Shown piece after piece: positions 43,662-52,443 of a stretch of 64,000 nt of DNA (positions within the stretch are counted from its first letter, which is position 1; the number at the start of each line of letters is the position of its first letter). Position numbers and translations under genes: made by a program. Where the stretch lies: contig OY970182.1 of NCBI GenBank assembly GCA_963708095.1, positions 1,116,001 through 1,180,000 of the forward strand. The letters are read 5' to 3'. Below the pieces are notes generated by a model. That model searched no databases. It was given only the letters and a program-made list of their open reading frames with translations, and was not told the DNA's origin. Origin of the DNA: JAJZVS01 sp963708095 (GTDB lineage Bacteria > Pseudomonadota > Alphaproteobacteria > Acetobacterales > Acetobacteraceae).

Positions 43662-43833
43662 TTATGCGGCGGCGAGGGCCTGGGCGGGCACGAGACCGGC
43701 CAGCGCGGCGCGGATCGCCGCCTGCTGGGCGGCGGTCGCTTGCGGCATCGGCGCGCGCGGCGGCGAGGTCGATGTCTCCATCCTGGGTGAAGGGCGTGGT
43801 GGTGGGCGGGATGATCCCGTGCAGTTTGGTCAT
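43662..43833 (-). pseudogene. DapA-family (dihydrodipicolinate synthase-like) aldolase with internal deletion
   Basis: The start reads MTKLHGIIPPTTTPFTQDGD and IDLAAAR, a clear DapA/NAL N-terminus. It passes within about 80 bases into a different frame with a C-terminus-like helix (ATAAQQAAIRAALAGLVPAQ, ALAAA, stop 43662-43664). Roughly 250 residues between are missing, including the Lys Schiff-base site. It lies 26 bases upstream of the NIPSNAP gene, which was probably its operon partner. Confidence 0.7.
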
Positions 43834-44207
43834 GGGTGATGTTTCCCCCTCGGCTTGGACGGGGCGCAGGGTAGGCGGGACGGTGGGGGCTGTCACCCCG
43901 GGGTCGAACCCGGCACGGCTGCCCCATCGCGCGCCTGACGCCCGGCGGGCGTGTCCCGATACGGAATATTATCGTTATATATACCGTATTATACCGGCGT
44001 TTTGATCAAGAATTCTTCAACTTGCAATCCCTTGCGCGGGCCTCCACCTTTGCGCGAACAGGGCATCCGCTGCGGGTGCCCGTTCTCCGCAGGTCCGGCC
44101 GTCCGGCGGCCGGGACCCACATTCTTCCATGCACCCGGGCCCCGCATGATCGGGGGCAACACCGGGCTGTCTCCGGCGCGCCGGTAGCATACCAGACGGA
44201 CCAGCTC
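43834..44207. other. AT-rich regulatory-looking region upstream of the acyltransferase gene
   Basis: Bases 43956-43995 are strikingly AT-rich for this genome, with ATACGG at 43959-43964 inverted at 43984-43989 (CCGTAT) and repeated ATACCG. No gene is seen. It is likely a promoter or regulator-binding region for the acyltransferase gene starting at 44208. Confidence 0.45.
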
Positions 44208-45368
44208 ATGCGATCACACGCACGCCATCTCGACGGGCTTACCGGTTTGCGCGCTTTCGCCGCCGCCTGGGTGACCGCCTACCACTACATCCCGGGACCG
44301 TTCAGCGTGCTCCATATCGGCGACGCACTGCCGATCGTACACAGCGGCTACAGCACCGGCTATCTCGGCGTCGATCTCTTCTTCATCCTGAGCGGGTTCG
44401 TCATCTGGCACGTGCACGGCGAGGAGTTCGCCCGGCCGCGGCTGGCGACGTTTGCCCGCTTCATGGGCCTGCGCGCCGCCCGGTTGTTTCCGGTGTATCT
44501 GTTTACCGTCGCGCTGCTCGGCGTCCTGTACCTGTGGCACCCGGGCTTCATCCGGGCGCCGTTCGACCCGGCGCATTATTCGCCGCGCCTGCTGCTGGCG
44601 AACCTGGCGCTGATCCAGTCCTGGGGCGTCACCGGGCGGCTGAGCTGGAATTTCCCGGCCTGGTCGGTCAGCGCGGAGTGGTTCTGCTACCTGCTGTTCC
44701 CGTTGCTGGCGCCGGCGGTGGCGCGCAGCGGACGGCGCAGGATCGTGGGCGGCATGATCCTGATGCTGCTGTGCACCGGCGCCCTCTGCCTCACGGTGTT
44801 CGGCGGTAGCATGAACCAGTCCACCGGCGGGATGCCGCTGCTGCGCGCGGCGCCCGAATTCCTGCTTGGCTGCCTGTTGCGCCGCTTCGCCGGGCAGGTG
44901 CGGCTCGAGGCGTGGCCGTGGGTCTGGTTGGTTGCCGGCGGCATCGGGCTGTGGCTGGCCTCGGCGGCGGCCGGGCTGCCGCCCGGGCTGCTTGCGATCC
45001 CTTGCTTCGCGGTGCTGGTGCTGGCGGCCAGCACGTCGGATACGCCGGTGGCGCGCCTCCTGTGCGCCCGGCCGCTGGTCGCCGTGGGGGTGGCGAGCTA
45101 CGCGCTGTACCTCATGCAGTTCCCGGTGGAAAAACTCGCGAGCGCGCTGCTGCCGTTGCTGTCCCGCACCGCAGCGCTGCGCAGCGCCGCCGCGATCGCG
45201 GCCTACCTCGTGATCCTGGCCGTTTGTACCTGGCTCGTTCACCTCGCGGTGGAGAATCCGTCGCGTCTCTGGTTGCGGCGCCGGATCGATGCGTATCTGC
45301 CGCCTGCCCGCCGCGCGGCACCGGTCGCGGACACTCCGCCGGGGGCGCAGGCACGCCCGGCCGCGTGA
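44208..45368 (+). CDS. Acyltransferase family 3 (OafA/YrhL-like) membrane protein
   Basis: The 386-residue protein starts at ATG 44208. It has about ten membrane helices and the acyltransferase-3 signature: HLDGLTGLRAFAAAWVTAYH near the N-terminus (catalytic-type His), YLGVDLFFILSGFVIWHVHG, and WSVSAEWFCYLLFPLLAPAV. It transfers acyl groups to extracytoplasmic sugars or lipids. No polysaccharide genes are adjacent, so the acceptor is unknown. The tail is Ala/Pro-rich. Confidence 0.9.
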   Translation: MRSHARHLDGLTGLRAFAAAWVTAYHYIPGPFSVLHIGDALPIVHSGYSTGYLGVDLFFILSGFVIWHVHGEEFARPRLATFARFMGLRAARLFPVYLFTVALLGVLYLWHPGFIRAPFDPAHYSPRLLLANLALIQSWGVTGRLSWNFPAWSVSAEWFCYLLFPLLAPAVARSGRRRIVGGMILMLLCTGALCLTVFGGSMNQSTGGMPLLRAAPEFLLGCLLRRFAGQVRLEAWPWVWLVAGGIGLWLASAAAGLPPGLLAIPCFAVLVLAASTSDTPVARLLCARPLVAVGVASYALYLMQFPVEKLASALLPLLSRTAALRSAAAIAAYLVILAVCTWLVHLAVENPSRLWLRRRIDAYLPPARRAAPVADTPPGAQARPAA

Positions 45369-45464
45369 AGGCGCACCGATCGCATCAGCGCGACGGCCCC
45401 CTGCCCTTCACCCGCCCGGCCCGATCCGGCAGCATGTCCCGCAACCAGACGGGGGAAACGATCA

Positions 45465-47177
45465 ATGACCAGCTACGACACCATCATCGTCGGCGGCGGC
45501 TCCGCCGGCTCGGTGCTCGCGCACCGGCTGTCGGCGCGCTCGGCGCATCGGGTGCTGCTGTTGGAGGCCGGGCGGGACACACCGCACGGCAAAGTGCCGG
45601 CCGAGATCCTCGATTCCTACCCCGGCACCGCCTATCTCGATCCGCGTTTCCACTGGACCGAGCTCAAGGTCACCACCGAGGTCATCCCGCACAATCGCCC
45701 GGACGCCGCGCCGCCGCCGTTGCGCAAATACGAGCAGGCGCGGGTGCTGGGCGGCGGCTCCTCGATCAACGGCCAGCTCGCCAACCGCGGCGCGCCGACC
45801 AACTACGACGAATGGGAAGCCCGCGGTGCGACCGGCTGGGCGTGGGCCGACGTGCTCCCCTTCTTCAAGAAGGTCGAGCGCGACATGGATTACGAGAACG
45901 AATGGCACGGAAGCAACGGCCGCATCCCGGTCCGCCGCATCCTGCCCGATCTGTGGCCCGAACACGCCAAGGCCGTCGCCGAAACGTTCAAATCCGCCGG
46001 ATTCGACTATGTGGCGGACCAGAACGCGGAATGGCGCGACGGCTACTACCCGATCACCATCTCCAATGCCTATGAACGGCGGGTGTCGGCGGCGATCGGC
46101 TATCTCGACCCCGGTACAAGGATGCGTGCGAACCTCACGATCTCGACCGATACCACCGTCACGGGCCTCCTGTTCGACGGCCTTCGCTGCACTGGCGTGG
46201 TCGCGCGCGTGGGCGGGCGGGCGCAGGAGTTCCAGGCGCGCGAGGTGATCCTGTCCTCCGGCGCGATCCATTCCCCGGCGCATCTGTTGCGCGCCGGCAT
46301 CGGCCCGGCCGGCGAGCTGCGCGCGCTTGGCATCGACGTGCGGTCAAACCGCGCCGGCGTCGGCAAACGGCTGATGGATCATCCGGCGGTCGCGGTGGCG
46401 GCCTTCATCAAGCCGTACGCACGCATCCTGCACGACTGGTCAAGGCGGCACATGTACGTGGCACTGCGCTATTCCTCGGGGCTGGACGGCATCCCCGCCG
46501 GGGACATGTTCCTCGGCGTCACCAACAAGACGTCCTGGCACGCGGTCGGCGAGCAGATTGGATCGTTCATCATTTCCGTCTACAAGACCTACTCGGAAAC
46601 CGGCGACGTGCACCTGGCCTCGCAGGACCCGACCGCGGAGCCGGTCGTCGCTTTCAACCTGCTCTCCGATCCGCGCGACCTGGAGCGGTTGATGGACGGG
46701 GTGCGGCGCTCGGCGGCCTGGCATCTCACGCCGGCGATGCAGGCGGTCACCTCCGACCCGTTCCCGGCCAGCTACAGCGACAAGGTGCGCCAGGTCGGGC
46801 TGATCAACCGCCGCAACAAATGGCTGACCGACGCCATGGCGCGCCTGCTGGACGGGCCGGCAGCGCTACGGTCGTTGTTGATCCGCAAACTCATCATGGA
46901 GGGCTTCACCCTGGAAGGCCTGCTCGCCGACCCGGAACAGCTGGAAGCCTTCTGCCGCAAAGCCGCAGTCGGCGTCTGGCACGCCTCCTGCACCTGCCGC
47001 ATGGGCGCCGAAGGCGATCCGATGGCCGTCACCGACCCGGCGGGGCGGGTGCGCGGGATCGACGGGCTACGGGTGGTCGATGCGTCGATCTTTCCGGTGG
47101 TGCCGTGCGCGAACACCAATTTCCCGGTGCTGATGACGGCGGAGAAATGCGCGGCGGCGATCCTCAACGGGCAGTGA
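45465..47177 (+). CDS. GMC-family FAD oxidoreductase
   Basis: The 570-residue flavoprotein opens with the dinucleotide motif TIIVGGGSAGSVLAHRLSAR. It then has GGSSINGQLANRGAPTNYDE (GMC signature 1), LSSGAIHSPAHLLRAGIGPA (signature 2) and the C-terminal active-site region VGVWHASCTCRMGAEGDPMA, then GLRVVDASIFPVVPCANTNF. Members include choline dehydrogenase and alcohol dehydrogenases. RBS GGGGGAA precedes ATG 45465. The substrate is not evident. Confidence 0.93.
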   Translation: MTSYDTIIVGGGSAGSVLAHRLSARSAHRVLLLEAGRDTPHGKVPAEILDSYPGTAYLDPRFHWTELKVTTEVIPHNRPDAAPPPLRKYEQARVLGGGSSINGQLANRGAPTNYDEWEARGATGWAWADVLPFFKKVERDMDYENEWHGSNGRIPVRRILPDLWPEHAKAVAETFKSAGFDYVADQNAEWRDGYYPITISNAYERRVSAAIGYLDPGTRMRANLTISTDTTVTGLLFDGLRCTGVVARVGGRAQEFQAREVILSSGAIHSPAHLLRAGIGPAGELRALGIDVRSNRAGVGKRLMDHPAVAVAAFIKPYARILHDWSRRHMYVALRYSSGLDGIPAGDMFLGVTNKTSWHAVGEQIGSFIISVYKTYSETGDVHLASQDPTAEPVVAFNLLSDPRDLERLMDGVRRSAAWHLTPAMQAVTSDPFPASYSDKVRQVGLINRRNKWLTDAMARLLDGPAALRSLLIRKLIMEGFTLEGLLADPEQLEAFCRKAAVGVWHASCTCRMGAEGDPMAVTDPAGRVRGIDGLRVVDASIFPVVPCANTNFPVLMTAEKCAAAILNGQ

Positions 47178-47186
47178 TCCGCCAGG

Positions 47187-47831
47187 TCAGTGCCTGATGG
47201 CAACATACCTCGCCATCACGGCGACGATAGCCAGCAGTACCATCGACCCCATCGCGATCAGCCGGTAAGTGCGTCGCCGCGCCGCCGTCGCGGTCCGGTC
47301 CGTCACGCCCGGCGCGTCGCCGCAGACCTGGCTGCGCCGTGCCGACAGATAATCGGCCAGCGCCACCGGTGCCACGCCGAACACGGGGAGCCAGGCGATC
47401 GTCCGTCCCGCCGCGCTCTGGAGATCGGTCATCGTCTGCCGGCCGCCGAACCGGTCGATCGCCACCTCCCGCACGTCGATCCGGCGGATCTCGCCCCAGG
47501 CCATGCGCCGCACCCGCCCACCCATCCGATCGGCGATCCCGCCATCGTCGATCACGAGCCGGCGCGGGTACAGCAGGTTCAACAGCATCCACGGGATGGC
47601 CGGGAGGAAGATCAGTCCCACCCAAGCGATGACCCGCAACCGCATGTACCAGACCGGCGCCAGGGTGCCCGACCACAGGCTGGCGAAGAACCACACGCTC
47701 AGCGCCGCCATGCCGCAGACGACGAGCAGGCCCATCGCGACGCCCACCGCCACGGTTTTCGTCTCGGCGAGCACGACCCGGCCCGCGGCATCGGGTTCGG
47801 GCACGGGGCCGGTCGGGTCCTGCAACGACAT
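47187..47831 (-). CDS. Hypothetical membrane protein
   Basis: This 214-residue protein has helices around 27-50 (VAVGVAMGLLVVCGMAALSV), 66-87 (VIAWVGLIFLPAIPWMLLNL) and 190-210 (LIAMGSMVLLAIVAVMARYV). A soluble middle carries beta-strand-rich PH-like sequence (RLVIDDGGIADRMGGRVRRM, WGEIRRIDVREVAID). The order resembles small bacterial PH-domain membrane proteins. Convergent to the GMC oxidoreductase with a nine-base gap. Confidence 0.65.
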   Translation of the reverse strand: MSLQDPTGPVPEPDAAGRVVLAETKTVAVGVAMGLLVVCGMAALSVWFFASLWSGTLAPVWYMRLRVIAWVGLIFLPAIPWMLLNLLYPRRLVIDDGGIADRMGGRVRRMAWGEIRRIDVREVAIDRFGGRQTMTDLQSAAGRTIAWLPVFGVAPVALADYLSARRSQVCGDAPGVTDRTATAARRRTYRLIAMGSMVLLAIVAVMARYVAIRH

Positions 47832-47875
47832 GCGGCCCGCTTACCGGAACGATCCGGAGCGGTGCCGCGGGGCGA

Positions 47876-48427
47876 TCAGGAAGCGAGGAACCGGTTCGAT
47901 GCCGCGAACGCCTCGCGCGCCCGGGCGGCGTTGTAGGCGCGTTCGGTCAGGGTCTCCGGGTCCCATTCGCTGCGTTCCTGCTTGAGGAAATCCCCGCCGT
48001 AGACATGGATCGCGGCGGTCAGCCGCGGCAGCGGGTTGAGCACGGAGTGGATGATGTCGGCGCCGAGCGGGCAGGTTTCGCCCGGTCCGATCGAGCGTGC
48101 GCCGGCGGCTTCCAGCCTTGTGCCGGGTTCGGGCAGTCGGCGCCAGAAGATATTGTCTTCCCGGCCCGTGTAGAGGCCGATCACCGCCCACATGTGATGG
48201 TTGTGCGGCATGAAGGACATCTGCGGGCCCCAGACCAGGTTCAGGATCGTGACCCGGGACCCGCGGTGCAGCACTTCGATGCCGGCGCGTTTCGGTTCGC
48301 CCAGGGTCGCGAGCACCGCGGCTGGGTCGCGCACCACGCGGGCAAGCACCTCGCGCGCTTCGGTGTGGTCGTCGCGGTCGGCCACCGCGGCTTCGCAGTC
48401 GACGATGAAGCGATCGAGGTCGAACAT
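47876..48427 (-). CDS. Cysteine-dioxygenase-like cupin (thiol dioxygenase family)
   Basis: This 183-residue cupin has SFMPHNHHMWAVIGLYTGRE, whose PHxHxxWAVI pattern with a downstream His (GADIIHSVLNPLPRLTAAIH) matches the 3-His Fe site of type I cysteine / 3-mercaptopropionate dioxygenases. The Tyr-Cys crosslink pair is not evident. Opens FDLDRFIVDCEAAVADRDDH. It would oxidise a small thiol to a sulfinate, or belong to an uncharacterised subgroup. Monocistronic on the minus strand. Confidence 0.75.
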   Translation of the reverse strand: MFDLDRFIVDCEAAVADRDDHTEAREVLARVVRDPAAVLATLGEPKRAGIEVLHRGSRVTILNLVWGPQMSFMPHNHHMWAVIGLYTGREDNIFWRRLPEPGTRLEAAGARSIGPGETCPLGADIIHSVLNPLPRLTAAIHVYGGDFLKQERSEWDPETLTERAYNAARAREAFAASNRFLAS

Positions 48428-48517
48428 CGGACGGCTCCTGTGCAGGACAGCTCTGGAGCATAAGACGTGTCGCCGCCAGGGGGAACCGCAAAATCTTCTT
48501 CTCCGGCGCGTTGCGGG

Positions 48518-49351
48518 TCAGTCGGCTACCTGCTCCGCCAGCCGCAGGTTGTGGCGCACGGTGGCGCGCTGCACGGCCGCCGCCGGGCCGTCGAGCCGGG
48601 CCAGCGCGGCGCGATAAAGTGCCAGCGCCTCCACCCGCCGCTCCCCGCCCAGGGCGGCGAGCGCGTTCGCCAGGTTCGTTTCGGTCATCGCGCGCTGCCG
48701 CGGCGGCGCGTCGGGGGGCGTGGCGGCGAGCGCGGCGCGGCCGGCGGCGACCGCTTCGGCGAGCAGCGCCGGATCCCCGCGGCGCTCGCCGAGCAGGCGC
48801 AGGCTGTGGCAGAGGTTATCGGCCGCCAGCGCTTCTTCCTGCGGCGCGTCCAGCGCGGTGAACGCGATTCGCGCGGCGCGCAGCGAAACCGCCGCCTCGG
48901 CGAGCAGGCTGGGATCGTCCAGCACGGTGGCGAGCAGGGTCAGCACGGCGCCGCGATTGCGGCCCATGCGCGCGTGGTCGATCTCGGCGCCGGTTGCGGC
49001 GAAGCCAGCGGCGGCGGCTTCGTAGGCGCCGAGCGCCTCGGCGAGCAGGTCGGGATCGCCGGCACGTTCGCCGAGCACGGTGAGCGCGGCGCCCAGCACC
49101 GCGTGGGCGCGCGGGGACGGTGCGGTGCGCACCGCCTCGCGCGCCAGCACCACCGCGGAATCGAGCGCGTCGAGGTCGTCAGTCAGCGCGCCGAGGGCGC
49201 GCAGCGCGGCCGACAGCGGCACCGCCACCGCATCCTGCTGCGCGCGCGGGACATCGCGCAGCAGCGCCACCGCCTCGGCCACCGCCGCCGGGTCCGCTTC
49301 GGCCTCGGCGCGCAGGCGAAGCGCGTCGGCGCGGGCGATGACGTCGTCCAT
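48518..49351 (-). CDS. Alanine-rich TPR-like helical-repeat protein
   Basis: This 277-residue protein is composed of helical pairs (ADPAAVAEAVALLRDVPRAQ, DPDLLAEALGAYEAAAAGFA, DPSLLAEAAVSLRAARIAFT, DPALLAEAVAAGRAALAATP). The recurring DPxLLAEA unit about every 45 residues marks degenerate TPR repeats. No catalytic motif. It begins at the same base where the CMD gene ends (TGATG-type), so it is coupled to it and probably acts as its partner or a scaffold. Confidence 0.7.
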   Translation of the reverse strand: MDDVIARADALRLRAEAEADPAAVAEAVALLRDVPRAQQDAVAVPLSAALRALGALTDDLDALDSAVVLAREAVRTAPSPRAHAVLGAALTVLGERAGDPDLLAEALGAYEAAAAGFAATGAEIDHARMGRNRGAVLTLLATVLDDPSLLAEAAVSLRAARIAFTALDAPQEEALAADNLCHSLRLLGERRGDPALLAEAVAAGRAALAATPPDAPPRQRAMTETNLANALAALGGERRVEALALYRAALARLDGPAAAVQRATVRHNLRLAEQVAD

Positions 49352-49743
49352 CAGGCTTCCTTGCGCAGCTCGGTGAACACCGTGCGGGCGCAGATCAGGG
49401 CTTCGCGCACCAGGGGCGCGCCGATGTAGCCTTGCAGGTGGAGCATGGCCTCGACCAGCTCGTCCTCCGACCAGCCCTGATTGCGGGCCATCCGGAGGTG
49501 GATGGCGAGCTCGGCTTCGCGGCCCATCACGGTGTCGGAGACGACGACGATCATGGTGCGGGTTTTGAGGTCGAGACCGGGGCGGGTCCAGAGCGCGCCG
49601 AAGATGTTCTCGACCGAGACCTCGCCGAATTTCTGCATGATGGGGTCGGCGTAGACGGTGGCGTCGAGGCGGTCGGCGTAGGCCTCGCCCATCAGCTTGC
49701 GGCGCATGGCGCGGCCGGCGGCGGCGCGGGGGTTTTCGGACAT
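49351..49743 (-). CDS. Carboxymuconolactone decarboxylase-family protein (single domain)
   Basis: The 130-residue protein starts at ATG 49743 behind GGGAGAA. The CMD core is FGEVSVENIFGALWTRPGLD, TRTMIVVVSDTVMGREAELA with IHLRMARNQGWSEDELVEAM, ending LHLQGYIGAPLVREALICAR. The 4-carboxymuconolactone decarboxylase pattern has no CxxC, unlike AhpD. It is co-directional with the TPR-like gene. Confidence 0.88.
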   Translation of the reverse strand: MSENPRAAAGRAMRRKLMGEAYADRLDATVYADPIMQKFGEVSVENIFGALWTRPGLDLKTRTMIVVVSDTVMGREAELAIHLRMARNQGWSEDELVEAMLHLQGYIGAPLVREALICARTVFTELRKEA

Positions 49744-50109
49744 TGATTTTCTCCCGTGGGTGGGCGCGCGCTCAGTCGGTACGGACCACCGCGCCCGGCG
49801 TGATGCCGCAAGGCGGGGGAGTATCGCGTGCCGCCGGAAGATCCGGCAAGCCGGCGGCCTTCGCCGTCGGGCCGCGCCAGTCGATTCCGAACCGGCGCGG
49901 AACAGCATCCGAACCGCAGCAAAATATTACACTGGGGGATCGTTCCGTATCGGTGCAACCAGCCGCGCGTCGGTCATCGTTTCCGCCGGTGCGGCCCAGG
50001 TGCTCACGGAACTATACGGCCGGGTTCCAAGGGCGAGCCCTTGGCGGGGGGTCCAGGGGGGGCAGCGCCCCCCTGGCCTTGCTTCCCCGAAAAAGTAGAA
50101 CCTACCCTG
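49744..50109. other. Intergenic region with paired GC-rich hairpins
   Basis: No gene. The half near 49920-49935 is AT-rich (AAAATATTACAC). Two perfect hairpins follow at 50027-50044 (CCAAGGGC-GA-GCCCTTGG) and 50053-50076 (CCAGGGGGGGCAGCGCCCCCCTGG in two arms), then CCTTGC. The second belongs to the dispersed terminator-like family. Confidence 0.65.
50027..50076. terminator. Double GC-rich hairpin
   Basis: Hairpin 1 is 50027-50044 with an 8-bp stem; hairpin 2 is 50053-50076 with a ~10-bp stem. Followed downstream by GCCTTGC. It probably ends transcripts of the minus-strand DUF1127 gene that stops at 50110. Confidence 0.6.
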
Positions 50110-50421
50110 CTAGACTCGCACCATCCCGCGGGAAGCGTGTTCGTCAGCGAAGTTCTTCTCGGTCACCCGAGGAATATCCGCCCGGCTCAGGCCGATATCG
50201 GCCAGCTCGCGGTCGGTCATGCCGGCGAGTTCCTCGATGGCGACCCGCCGCGCGTTCCAGGCGGCGAAGCGTTCGGTGACCGCGCTCGCCAGGCGGGCGA
50301 GCAGGCCCCGGCGACGGGCCGGCAGCACCGGCTCGTAGTCGGCATCGTCCCAGGTGGTGTGGTAGGAAAGGCTCTCCGGCAGCTTGAAGGAGAGTTCGGT
50401 CTTGGCAATCGGGGCAGACAT
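50110..50421 (-). CDS. DUF1127 protein
   Basis: This is a 103-residue protein with the DUF1127 C-terminal helix: RRVAIEELAGMTDRELADIG followed by LSRADIP. Proteins with this motif bind RNA or act as small regulators in Alphaproteobacteria (known examples influence phosphate, carbon and sRNA metabolism). The N-terminal half (LSFKLPESLSYHTTWDDADY) is unusual in length. RBS-like GGGAGCT precedes ATG 50421. Confidence 0.9.
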   Translation of the reverse strand: MSAPIAKTELSFKLPESLSYHTTWDDADYEPVLPARRRGLLARLASAVTERFAAWNARRVAIEELAGMTDRELADIGLSRADIPRVTEKNFADEHASRGMVRV

Positions 50422-50612
50422 GGGAAGCTCCCGTTAGTTCCCTCGGGTCAGGCGCGTCGTCGTCGTGGCGGGGCGCCCCAGAGGCTTTTCGCAGTGCAAC
50501 ATAAGCACGCCATGCTGACTGATCACTGCGGAGATTACGGCTCTGCCATGCGGCCGGTGCATAAAAGGACAGCGGTTTTGACCCATAACATCCACACGAA
50601 CCGGCGCGACCG

Positions 50613-52412
50613 ATGAACGCCGCGTCCCCCCGCCCGGCCGACCGCCTCGCCGCCCTGCGCGTCCGGCTCGCCGCCGCCGGCCTCGCCGGCTTCATCGTCC
50701 CGCGCGCCGACGAGCATCTGGGCGAATACGTCTCCGCCGCCGCCGAACGTCTTGCCTGGCTCACCGGCTTCACCGGCAGCGCCGGATTCGCCGCGATCCT
50801 GGCCGACCGCGCCGCCGTGTTCACCGACGGCCGCTACGTGCTGCAGCTCGCCGCCGAGACCGACCCGGCGCTGTGGGAGCGGGCGCATATCGCCGACCAC
50901 CCGCCGCCGGACTGGCTCGCCCGCCATGCTCCGAAGGGCGGCGCGATCGGCTACGACCCCAGGCTGATCGGCGCCGACACGCTCGCCCGCTTCACCGCGG
51001 CCGGGCTGGCCATGCGCCCGCTGGCCGAGAACCCGATCGATGCGATCTGGACCGACCGCCCTGCCCCGCCCGCCGCCCCGGCCGAGCCGCATCCGCTGCG
51101 CTTCGCCGGTCTCGCCTCGGCGGAAAAACGGGCGGAGATCGCGGCGCTGCTCGACGCGGCTCAGCAGGACGCGGCGGTGATCAGCGATCCCGCCTCGCTC
51201 GCCTGGCTGCTCAACCTGCGCGGGGCGGACGTGCCCTTCGTCCCGGTGGCGCTCGGCTTCGGGCTGATCGACCGCGCCGGACGGGTGCAGCTGTTCATGG
51301 ATCCGGCGAAGCTGGGGCCGGAGACGCGCGCCTGGCTGGGCAACGACGTTGCCCTCGCGCCGCCGTCGGCCCTCGGGGCGGCGCTCGCGGCCTTGCGCGG
51401 CAAGGTCGTGCGGGTCGATCCGCAAGGCGCGCCGGTGTGGTTCGAGCAGACCCTGCGTGCCGCGGGAGCCACCGTGGCGGCCGGCGCCGATTCCTGCCTG
51501 CTGCCGAAATCCCGCAAAAATAACGTGGAACAGGACGGAACGAGGACCGCACATCAGCGCGACGCGACCGCGCTCTGCCGCTTCCTGCACTGGCTCGATA
51601 CGGCAGGCCCGGGCGGGGCGGAGACCGAGGCCTCGGCGGCGGCGCGGCTGCTCGCCTTCCGCGCCGCGTTGCCCGGGTTTCGCGGCGAAAGCTTCCCCGC
51701 GATCTCCGGCGCCGGCGAGCACGGCGCCATCATCCATTACCGGGTCACGCCGGAGACCGACCGGCCGATCCGCGCCAATGAGGCCTATCTGATCGACAGC
51801 GGCGCGCAATTCCCGGAAGGCACCACCGATGTCACCCGCACGATCTGGACAGGGCCGGACCCGGCGCCGGAGCGGCTGCGCGACCATGCGACCCGGGTGC
51901 TGAAGGGCCATATCGCCATCGCCACGTTGGTGTTTCCGGAAGGCACCGGCGGCGCGCTGCTCGACAGTTTCGCCCGCCGCGCGCTGTGGCAGGCCGGGCT
52001 CGACTACGACCACGGCACCGGCCACGGGGTCGGCAGCTACCTGTCGGTGCACGAGGGCCCGGTCAGCCTCTCGCGCCTCGCCCGCCCGGTGCCGCTCGCC
52101 GCAGGGATGGTGCTGTCGGACGAGCCCGGTCTCTACCTGCAAGGCGAGTACGGCATCCGGCTGGAGAACCTGCTGCTGGTCCAGCCGGCCGACTTCCCCG
52201 GTGCGTCCCGGCGCTTCCTGCGGTTCGAGACCCTGACTCTGGTCCCGTTCGACCGCCGCCTGATCGCGCTTCCCTTGCTCGACCCCGGCGAACGGGCCTG
52301 GCTCGACGCCTACCACGCGCGCGTGCTGGCGGAGATCGGGCCGCAGCTCGATCCGCCGGTCCGCACGTGGCTGGCCGCCGCCTGCGCGCCGCTTCAACCG
52401 CAGCGGGGTTGA
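50613..52412 (+). CDS. pepP: Xaa-Pro aminopeptidase (M24B)
   Basis: The 599-residue aminopeptidase P-like protein has an N-terminal creatinase-like domain doubled (AAGLAGFIVPRADEHLGEYV; RGADVPFVPVALGFGLIDRA) and a C-terminal pita-bread domain with metal ligands in YLIDSGAQFPEGTTDVTRTI, DYDHGTGHGVGSYLSVHEGP and AGMVLSDEPGLYLQGEYGIR with RLENLLLV. It removes N-terminal residues before Pro. Length ~600 fits the three-domain AMPP3-like type. A sufE gene follows on the same strand 31 bases later. Confidence 0.93.
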   Translation: MNAASPRPADRLAALRVRLAAAGLAGFIVPRADEHLGEYVSAAAERLAWLTGFTGSAGFAAILADRAAVFTDGRYVLQLAAETDPALWERAHIADHPPPDWLARHAPKGGAIGYDPRLIGADTLARFTAAGLAMRPLAENPIDAIWTDRPAPPAAPAEPHPLRFAGLASAEKRAEIAALLDAAQQDAAVISDPASLAWLLNLRGADVPFVPVALGFGLIDRAGRVQLFMDPAKLGPETRAWLGNDVALAPPSALGAALAALRGKVVRVDPQGAPVWFEQTLRAAGATVAAGADSCLLPKSRKNNVEQDGTRTAHQRDATALCRFLHWLDTAGPGGAETEASAAARLLAFRAALPGFRGESFPAISGAGEHGAIIHYRVTPETDRPIRANEAYLIDSGAQFPEGTTDVTRTIWTGPDPAPERLRDHATRVLKGHIAIATLVFPEGTGGALLDSFARRALWQAGLDYDHGTGHGVGSYLSVHEGPVSLSRLARPVPLAAGMVLSDEPGLYLQGEYGIRLENLLLVQPADFPGASRRFLRFETLTLVPFDRRLIALPLLDPGERAWLDAYHARVLAEIGPQLDPPVRTWLAAACAPLQPQRG

Positions 52413-52443
52413 CGGCTTCCGGCCCGGTCCGCACATCGGACGG

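Noticed and set aside
43895..43920. T-loop-like sequence GGGGTCGAACCCGG suggesting a tRNA
   Set aside because: The TTC of the T-loop is missing and no acceptor or anticodon arm can be built around it.
43956..49953. Shared 11-mer CCGATACGGAA at 43956 and, inverted, at 49943-49953
   Set aside because: A single 11-base match between two sites in 64 kb is expected by chance many times; surrounding bases do not agree.
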